DNA of 64,000 bases, taken from Cephalotus follicularis. Its lineage: Eukaryota > Streptophyta > Magnoliopsida > Oxalidales > Cephalotaceae. The translations under genes and the position numbers were made by a program. The notes beneath the pieces are model-generated. The model did no database searches and was not told the DNA's origin. It saw only the letters and a list, made by a program, of their open reading frames with translations. Shown here piece after piece: positions 56,641-64,000 of this stretch. The number at the start of each line of letters is the position of its first letter. The stretch's first letter is position 1. The DNA lies in NCBI GenBank assembly GCA_001972305.1, contig BDDD01001656.1, forward strand, positions 138,624-202,623, read 5' to 3'.

Positions 56641-57079
56641 GATTTTATGGTATTACGAATGCATATCTTGATTGGTCATTAATGGTAGAATAATAAAATA
56701 ATTTACTAAAGGTTCCTTAGTTGAGATGTGTTTTGATTCTAGAACTTGGAACGAGATAATAAAGTTCAAGTATGGGAGTGTTCTATGAATTTTTAAGTAT
56801 AGATACATTTTACCTGTTTTCAAAGTTTTAATGAACTGAATTTTGTGTGTTTATTCGTTTGGAAAACACTCACGAGACAAAACTCGTCCACTAGGGCCAC
56901 CTAGGGGTTTAACGGCTTGTTGCATGAGCTAATGCAATCGTGATTCCTACGAAAGTGAGTTAGGTTTTTGTTTATGTTCTTGTGTGTGCATTTAGTTTTT
57001 ATTTTTGTGTTTGCGTGTGTTTTCTTGTTTTAGATTTCCATTTGGTTTTCTTGAGGACAAGCAAAGTTTAAGTATGGGG
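56641..57079 (+). other. 3' tail of the Athila-type element
   Basis: About 440 bases of AT-rich, T-rich sequence with no ORF over 60 codons. GAGGACAAGCAAAG and AAGTATGGGG near the end are the sort of purine-rich sequences that precede an Athila 3' LTR. The LTR itself is absent. Confidence 0.6.
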
Positions 57080-57780
57080 TACCTGGTATGGATTGGAGGG
57101 AACGGATTTCGAAGGAATCCGGTTAAGGACATATGCTGTTGTTTCCAGTGCATATCCCCAAAAGGAGGAAGGGAGGTCTGCAAAAGACATCATGGACCGG
57201 ACCATATTCATCAAGGTCTGATTCGTCCGTTCGGACACACCATTATGTTGCGGTGTTCCTGGAGGTGTCCACTGTGAGAGAATTCAATTATCTCTAAGAT
57301 AATCCTGGAACTCAACAGACATGTATTCGCCCCCTCGATTTGATCGAAGTGTTTTAATGGGCTTACCTGTTTGCTTCTCTACTTCATTTCTAAATTCCTT
57401 GAACCTCTCAAAGGAATCTGATTTGTATCTCATCAAAAACACATACCCATACCGTGACAAATAATCGGTAAAAGTAATGAAGTAAAGATATCCTCCTCGC
57501 GCACTGACCGACATAGGTCCACTGACGTCGGTGTGGATTAAACCCAGTACATCCACCGCCCTTTCTCCATGATTGGAGAAGGGATATTTGGTCATTTTTT
57601 CAAGCAAGCAAGATTCACATGTTGGAAAGGACTCTAAGTCCTGGATGTCCAAAAGACCATCCTTAACCAACTTTGACATCTTCGCTTTACTAGGATGACC
57701 GAATATGTAATGCCAAGTATAGGATTGATTAATTTCATTATTCTCTCTTTGTCTTTTAGTTCCTTGATCGATTGACATAG
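57080..57780 (-). pseudogene. pol: Copia integrase (element F)
   Basis: In minus orientation from 57778: SIDQGTKRQRENNEINQSYTW, the zinc-binding GHPSKAKM and CESC, catalytic region HTDVSGPMSVSARGGYLYF and TFTDYLSRYGYVFLM (A has TDD, here TDY, so the second Asp position needs care), LRSNRGGEYMS, then after a TAG (57282) SQWTPPGTPQHNGVSER with the catalytic Glu, and LNRIPSKSVPSNPYQV, where the Athila-type element cuts it. It is clearly orthologous in design to 25900-26560 of element A. Confidence 0.85.
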
Positions 57781-59006
57781 CGATATCGTGATAAGTATTT
57801 AAAATATAATTCCCATTTTCAATATGTCATCGTATATAAAAATTTTGTCAGTTGATAAAAGAGAACAACCACTCACATTAAAATTAAGTTTAGGCTCAAT
57901 TTATAAGGTACGAAACACTAACAATGTTCGGAATTAAGTTCTCAACAAGATAACATGGATTCAAACTTATTACAAAACCATTTTACAAATGTAAATTGAA
58001 AACACCTACAACTCTAGTAATGATCCTTGATCCATCACCCAGTCGTAGGTCCAATGATTCTTCAGCTCTAAAGTACCACAACCAGTGTCTAACACCCAAG
58101 TAGAACTAATACTAGAAGCTACATGAAGCTCAATCATGTAGGTACCTGAACCAGAGGCACCATCAGTGGAAGCAAGAAACTCCTTGCAGTCCTTTTTCCA
58201 ATGTCCTTGTTTCCCACAATGGAAACAAGCTTTCTCATCCATACGTTGTTTGAGCTTTTCCTTGATTGTTCCCTCAACCACTCCAAGTGGCTTTTCTTTC
58301 TTTATGCTCTTCTTCTTCTTCTTGGCCTTGCCTTTCTTTTTAGACCCACCCTTATTCTGGGCAGTCTTTGAAGAACAAGGAAGAAACATAACGGCAGATT
58401 TTGACTTACCAATGTCAAGATCAGCCTCCGCAGTTCTGAGCATAGCCACCAGCTCAGGCAATGAACAATCCACCTTATTCATGTGGAAGTTCGTAACAAA
58501 CTGCGAAAACGATTGAGGGAGGGATGACAAAATGAGATCTATGTAGAAATCGTTATCCATAGTCAAATCTAATTGAGCCAACTACTCAATAAGATCTATC
58601 ATCTTCAGTCCATCCTCATGTACTGAAGTTCCCTCCACTATCTTTGTACAGAAAGCTGACGAGAGAGGTTGAACCTAGCTGTCCTAGACCGCGATCCATA
58701 CAATTCCTTGAGATGGAAAAGTACAGCACCAAGGTTCTCCATATGCTCATGCTGTCGCTTTAGCTCCGGCACCATGCCAGCTATAACGAGGCACTGAGCC
58801 TGGTCGTCATTATCAAACCACTTTGGAATAGCGGCCTGATTGTCCAAAGATGGATAGTCACCTAGTATCAAGGGTGATTCCATCACCACATGAGGCAATC
58901 TCATTGATGTCAGAACCAAGCGCAGATTGCGCTACCAGTCAAGGAAATTTGGCCCATCCAGTTTATTAGTCTCTAAGACTCTGGCAATAGCAGTGCTGAC
59001 AGACAT
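57781..59006 (-). pseudogene. gag: Copia gag and protease start (element F)
   Basis: ATG at 59006 (MSVSTAIARVLETNKLDG), with a TAG after FLDW; then LRLPHVVMES, IPKWFDNDDQAQCLVIAGMVPELKR and LKELYGSRSRTARFNLSRQL (to 58638). After a frame change the open part 58581-58006 has FYIDLILSSLPQSF, NKVDCSLPELVAMLRTAEA, a very Lys-rich run and the knuckle CFHCGKQGHWKKDC, then the protease active site WVLDTGCGT. The match to A weakens after 58006. Compared with A, no LTR interrupts the gag-pol border here. The leader follows to the right. Confidence 0.87.
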
Positions 59007-59239
59007 TTTCTAGCAAAGTATATATAACTTATAGGAAACAATAGAGATTATTAACAAATATTCCATTTATTATGTTACTACCATAACACTTTGTCTTTAG
59101 TGCTTTTGGTTCCTCCCACTATTCTTATCGTATCCCACACCTCCATGTGGAATTCGGGAGATCTAATCTCCTAGTGGGGATCGGAATCTATCTCAGCATA
59201 TTATGGCATCAGCTATAGCTTGACAAACCATAACACCTA
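59007..59239 (-). other. End of the leader of element F
   Basis: In minus orientation GATTAGATCTCC, the GGGGATCGG block and GTATGGGATACG-like sequences parallel the last 150 bases of the A leader. The motif triplicated in A appears once, altered, at about 59208-59228. The leader stops at 59239 against a gypsy LTR end. The rest of the leader, the primer site and the 5' LTR of F are not seen. Confidence 0.6.
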
Positions 59240-59594
59240 TGTCACCCCGTTCCCAAAACAACGGTATAGACCCATAGGTCGTGGCAATCGACATATATTC
59301 AGCATATATAAATTTACGAAAAAACTAAAACTTTCCAAACATATAATATATCTAGCTGAAGCATTTAATAATAAGCCAAATTTAAACAAGTAACATGCAT
59401 CCCATACTACATGTTACCACAATAAAAATCATCATAGATAACTGCTCTCGAAACGGAGCGTGAACAATATTCGATACATTAATCCATCAGAACAAAAATT
59501 CCTCAATACAGTAATCCAATATTATATTTCTCAACAGAAATACAACTTCATCTTCGCTTCCCCCTCGTGCTTGAACAACGTCAAGTCCACTGCA
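59240..59594 (-). mobile_element. K-family gypsy LTR end, inverted
   Basis: The plus strand starts TGTCACCCCGTTCCC, the reverse complement of the K LTR end. Further matches to the reverse complement of K (34044 down to about 33690) are ATAAGCC with CATGCATCCCATAC, CGAAACGGAGCGTG and AAAAATTCCTCA. The fragment ends at about 59594, where a plus-strand LTR starts. Confidence 0.6.
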
Positions 59595-59785
59595 TGTAAG
59601 CCCCATATATCTTATGTGTACAGTCTTGCATGTATATTCTTGTATTTATATGATATTTTACTTATGGATAACTTGGAATGTATAGTATTTATACATATTT
59701 TCCATTTCTATACATGCTATAGATAGAGGAGGTTGTATAGAGCCCGATCGTTATTTGTGAGATTTCCGCCTAAAAGGAGCCCGTA

Positions 59786-59797
59786 TATATATAAAAA
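59786..59797 (+). promoter_or_regulatory. Candidate TATA box of LTR L
   Basis: TATATATAAAAA followed 25 to 60 bases later by a TTCATTCTCATTCTCATT run and a GAGAGA tract. This is the usual order at the start of transcription in plant LTRs. Confidence 0.55.
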
Positions 59798-60825
59798 GGG
59801 TTCATTTCATTCTCATTCTCATTTTCTTAGAGAGATAGAGAGAGTGTCTGAGTTAGAGAGAGTATGGGCAGAATCAAGCAAACGAGCAGTCGTTGGAATC
59901 ATGACAACAAGTAAAATGTGAAGGAAGCAGCAGAATACAGATTGAAGCTACCTATTCTCCGTTTTCAGCCGATTTAGGTAGGTTATACTTATGCTCCAAT
60001 CTCCTAATATGGATGGATTGCTATGTTTTATTGTCTATGGATGAGTATATATGTGCTAGATGCATGAACTGGAGCAAGAGATATGACTAGAAACGGATCA
60101 AAGGAGAGATGTGAGGGAAATTGGAGGATTTGGTGTGTTTTGCCCAATTCCCATTTCTCCCTCAATCTCAGGGTTATAGACATGATTTTAAAGAGTTTCA
60201 AAACTGTTTCCAAGTTTATGTTGATGATGGGATCTTGTAGCATCCTTTGATTTGAATTAAAAATGGTTTTTATGGATTTTACATGGATTTTAGAGTGATT
60301 TTAGCATTTGACAATAGCCCAGGGCGTCAATGTGTTCATCGTGCACATTGACGTGTTCCTGAGTGCCCAGCACGTCGACGCCATCAGTTTAAGCGTCGAC
60401 GCCTATGTGCTTTGTGCATTACTGCACTACCCTGTGTTGCACGTTAACGCTATAGAGAAGAGATATAGACTCTGATGCCTTCGTTATGCGTCGACGCCTC
60501 GAGTATGGTTAGTAGTTGATGCTTATAGCATGCGTTGACGCTCAAGGCCTTGTGCCTAAGCGTCGACACCTATCAAAAGCATCGACGCCCAGAGCTTATG
60601 CGTTAACGCGTAAATCTTGCACGTTAACACCTAAAGCTAATGTCCGGGTTGGGCAAATTTTATGATTTTCACCCCAAATTATCCCCTCTTCACATGGATT
60701 TCATAGGAAGCCTCCCTAAGGCCTTGTAACCTACAGAAATCCCAATTTGGCACTTTTAAACCCCAAGACCAACTTTTAAAGAAGCTTTTATAAAGAAAGG
60801 CGATTTTTATGTATATATGTTTAAT

Positions 60826-60996
60826 GAGTAGATCTTTTTAGGTCCTTACAGGATAGTTAGTGAGTAGATCTTTTGAGGTCCTCACAAGATAGTTAGTGAG
60901 TAGATCTTTTCAGGTCCTCACATGATTGTAGTGAGTAGATCTTTTCAGGTCCTCACAGGATAGTAGTGAGCAGATCTTTTAGGTCCCCATTGCAGG
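60826..60996. repeat. 35/36-bp tandem repeat (five copies) in LTR L
   Basis: Units start GAGTAGATCTTTT, continue AGGTCCTCACAGGATAG and TTAGT. Lengths are 36, 36, 35 and 35 bases, and the fifth is partial. AGATCT and AGGTCCT are constant in all copies. Confidence 0.9.
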
Positions 60997-61673
60997 CTAG
61001 TTTGCCCTTAGGAGATCGACATTATGATCTTATGCCTTGTGTTACCCTATGCCCACACAGCTATAACACGGAGAGTGTTTGGACTGTGATGGATGCAGTG
61101 CATGGTTGATTGTTTCCATGGTATGATTATGGATTGTTTATGGAGTGTCTGTAGGCCATTGGCCCTTGATGTGAAATTTTGGATTAGCTACTTACCGCTT
61201 ATGGATGGTCAGTATACTAGAGCAGTTCTTACTTGCTAGTTATGTATATGACTTTCCCTGCGCACATAGTTATTGTATTGCATGCATATCATACTATTAT
61301 AGTGATGCATTTCATGGCATACTATGTTATATCTATTGCAGACCATTGCATAGCTTTTTGTATAACCTACTCGACCAGTGGTCACTGACCCATTTTCATA
61401 ATGGGTTAGGCTCAGGTTCAGGGGACGCTCCGAGTTAGTAGACAAGATGGATAGCAGCACGAGACTCTTCTTGTAGCATAGCTCCGATCTTTACCTTGTA
61501 TTTATTGTTTTAACATGTATAAGAGACAAGTTGTACTTTCAGCAATAGACCTGCCAGCTTGTGGCAGCGCATATGATGTTTATATACCATGATGTTTTAT
61601 GGATGGGTTATCTATATGGTTTGATGTTATCTTCCGCATGCATATGGCTTTTAAAGTTTTAAATTTTATAGCT

Positions 61674-62331
61674 GAAGGGTCCACAAAGGCAACCAAGAGG
61701 GGGGTTAATTGGTTATGCGGAAAATAACCACCCTTTTTAAACTTAACTAATGCAAACAAACAATTATCCAAGATACTCTAAACAATTATAAACAATAAAA
61801 TAGCTTGCAAATAATTAAAAAAGTAAGGGATAGAAAGTTTTAAACAAGTTTATAGTGGTTCGGCAAATCGTGCCTACGTCCACTCTCCCAAGCCATGCTT
61901 GAGGTTCCACTAGAATGTAATCCCCCGATCACAAGCCGTAACTTTGGATTTTTACAAGCTGAATCCAAACTTGAATTTTTGTGAGCTAAATTTTAACTTG
62001 GACTTTCAAAGCTAAATCCTAACTTTTAAGTAAGGTATTAACGACCTTCGACTTACACCAAATATGTGAAATGAGTGTTGTAAATGTAACCTCTACAGAG
62101 GCTGATATAACAAATATAAAGCTCAAGTAGAAAACTCTTTTGAAAGTATAAAGGCTTGTATGCTTTGAATATTGCTTTCTTGCTTTGGATTGATTTTACT
62201 TGTCATTTTCTTCATGGATTGAACCTCAATTTATAGCCTTCATAAGCATGTAGCTGTTGCTAGAGTTCAGGGACTCATCATAGAGCCGTTAGAGCTATTC
62301 AGGGAAAGGATCACCATTTCAGCACCTTCAA
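61674..62331. repeat. Unassigned dispersed repeat, LTR-like
   Basis: Contains an AAGAGGGGGGTTAATTGG segment and, near 61857-61920, GTGGTTCGGCAAATCGTGCC, CTACGTCCACTCTCCCAAG and TTGAGGTTCCACTAG. I associate this order with widespread plant LTR-like repeats, but I cannot place a boundary, a terminal repeat or a target duplication. No ORF with a domain is present. Confidence 0.4.
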
Positions 62332-64000
62332 TGTAACACCCCCGATGGTGGGAGCCCTTACAGGTCTTAATGCTAAACTGAAACATAACGGAAATCTAAC
62401 AAAAGACTGATACGAAACGGATGTGGTGGTCTGAAAACATATCTTATTGCAAACTTGAAATAAAAGAGAGTCTGAAATTTAAGTCAAGACATAAATAAGG
62501 ACTAGTCATAATCCGATGTCCAAATACTGAAATCATAACTGAAATAAAACAAAAGTCTGAAACTGTTTTGCTGAAAACTAATCTGATCCTACTGAAAAAC
62601 ACAAGGACCAACTCCTAGCTGATATTCTGACAATGGATAACTCTTATCACACATTTCCCCCATGCTCCTGAAAACCGGCCGCATAGAAACAAAAACGCGG
62701 CTGAGCAAACCTCAGTACGGATAAGGAATTAAAACAGTAAACGATAAACAAAATAATTTGCACTTTAAATTCAATAAGGTAACATAGCAAATATTCTTGA
62801 AAAGTAAAACAGAATATTTAAAAACGAGCAGTTATAAAATCATCATAACTTACGAAAAACAGGATATCATAATCCAAAACATTATCTGATTCATAATTCC
62901 ATAACAGAGAATTCCTGACATACATACATATATAGGTGCAAGGGGTTCGCGAGGCCCACATGCTCTGACGGAAAAGTCGTGTACGACACCACACAAACAA
63001 TCCCAAATACTGAATCTTATCTTACAATAACTAGAGTATACTCATACGCCTCAAAAGGATCCATATCCTACCCTCAGGATACATATTTAAAAGAGACGCC
63101 GTAGACCAATAACACCGCCACGGTAGGTGTCATGTCCTCCGTGCCAAAGAACATGCCTATGATACCTCATAGGTAGGGATTTTCTCTGTATGTTATTATG
63201 CTAAAACATTGTTTTAATCTAAAACAATTTCGAAACAATTTCTGATCTTATCTGAAAACAAAATCTTAACTGTATCTGAAGTTAACATACCCCAAAAGTG
63301 GAAGCCATGTTAATATTTCTGATAGTGAAAACATGCATATCAAAACCAATATCCAACGAAACAATACTAAAATTCATTTTAGTAATATTATTATCAAAAT
63401 GAGAATATCCAATTAAAATATGAATATTATTTCTAATAAAACCAGAAACATAATCCGTTCAATAAAACGTACGAAAACCTCAATGAATGAAAGTTTAATC
63501 GAAGGAGTACCAAAGAACGAAAAATCCGAACAAAAACATATTTAAATTCATTTCGAAGGAATAAGCCAAAGAGCAGAAAATCCGTACCTTAGCTGACTGA
63601 ACAATATAAACAAATACGAATACCGGACAAAAGTATCCTAGAGTGTCCAAACTTCACCAGGAACGATATAAAGACCTAAACATACGAGTCCAAACATCAC
63701 ATATCATAAAAGAAATCAAAACATCAAAAACTGTCATAAAGCGTCGACCGTTTGTTGCTAAGCGTCGACTGTCTAATAGCAAAAAGGGACTAAGCGTCGA
63801 GCAAGGGGTCGACCGACTAAGGCATAAAACAACACAAAGCGTCGGCGCTCAGATACTAAGCGTCGGCGGTTTGCGTCAGACACAGAACAACAATTGCAGA
63901 AATCTAGTTTCAAGCTCATGAATAATCCGATTTTTGATAAACACCATGCATAACTAACATCATGTAAGTTCAGTATCATGTTATATTACTTCAAGAACGC
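62332..64000 (-). mobile_element. C-family gypsy LTR, diverged, runs off the window
   Basis: Starts TGTAACACCCCCGATGG and parallels the C LTR at 10962: AAACAAAAACGCGGCTGAGC with CAGTACGGATAA (62690-62733), GTGTACGACACCACAC (62980), and GACGCCGTAGACCAATAACA with CATGTCCTCC (63095-63145). It is less similar to C than the copy at 29897, so it is an older or separate subfamily. An RTCGAC-type cluster lies at 63738-63870. The far end is beyond 64000. Confidence 0.8.

Larger units (their letters stand above)
52099..57079 (+). mobile_element. Athila-type gypsy element, 3' truncated
   Basis: It has a 5' LTR (52099-53345), an Athila/Tat-type primer site (53352), gag, a partial protease, RT and RNase H. 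Integrase, the rest of the 3' region and the 3' LTR are missing; the last recognisable part is a tail ending in AAGTATGGGG at about 57077. It interrupts the integrase of copia F. Comparing F with A suggests that about 15 bases of F are lost at the right junction. No target duplication can be shown. The deletion probably removed the 3' LTR and its border together. Confidence 0.85.
59595..61673 (+). mobile_element. Gypsy-type LTR L
   Basis: Starts TGTAAGCCCC, contains a TATA box (59786), CT/GA-rich transcript start (59810-59860), RTCGACGCC motifs (60365-60640), a 36-bp tandem repeat (60826-60996) and an LTR-like 3' part (GGTCACTGACCC near 61380, TTTTAAAGTTTTAAATTTTA at the end). The 3' terminus with CA is not seen, so it may be truncated at about 61673. 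No primer site or coding domain is present. Confidence 0.6.

Overview
The window is plant nuclear DNA from a retrotransposon-dense, probably heterochromatic region. I recognise no ordinary host gene, tRNA or rRNA in it. Almost every base can be assigned to an LTR retrotransposon or a piece of one. The plant diagnosis rests on initiator-Met-tRNA-type primer sites (TGGTATCAGAGC and close variants), Tnt1/Tork-like Ty1/copia pol, a Tekay/Del-type Ty3/gypsy polyprotein with a C-terminal chromodomain, an Athila-type element with its TGGCGCCGTTGCCGGG primer site, and a Sirevirus-like element. Long AT-rich LTRs of 2 to 3 kb suggest a seed plant, probably a eudicot. I cannot name the species.

Layout. 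1-311 is a partial copia LTR (family B). 313-4803 is the gag-protease half and 5' LTR of a minus-strand gypsy element (H). 4804-6413 is a decayed copia RT/RNase H, followed by two LTR starts at 6414 and 6700. From 6700 to about 39839 lies one nested stack: a B-like LTR is split by a gypsy solo LTR (D, 8156-38848, duplication TATGA), which is split by a complete copia element (A, 9761-37784, duplication ATATG). A carries three further insertions. A gypsy/Tekay element (C, 10962-19186, TGTTT) sits in its 5' LTR. A B-family solo LTR (22881-25432, GCGAG) sits between gag and pol. A C-family LTR complex (29897-36932, GTCGA) sits in its 3' LTR and is itself split by a gypsy solo LTR (K, 30917-34044, TAAAC) and by an inverted 5'-truncated C copy (about 34426-36711).

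39840-44310 is the 5' LTR, leader and gag remnant of another B copia (B2). About 44397-59239 is a minus-strand copia (F). Its 3' LTR is split by a 5-kb pol-less Sirevirus-like element (E, 45129-50133, AATAC), and its integrase region is split by a 3'-truncated Athila-type element (52099-57079). 59240-64000 holds pieces of gypsy LTRs (K-like, L and C-family) and an unassigned dispersed repeat.

Nothing here looks like a working host pathway. Every coding region is interrupted. The most interesting points are the seven exact 5-bp target duplications that allow the insertion order to be read; element E, in which a second ORF resembling the plant-transposon-protein domain replaces pol; arrays of short GTCGAC-centred motifs in LTRs of unrelated superfamilies; a triplicated leader motif in element A; and a Tekay polyprotein frame of 1,478 codons broken only by eight TAG/TGA stops and no frameshift.
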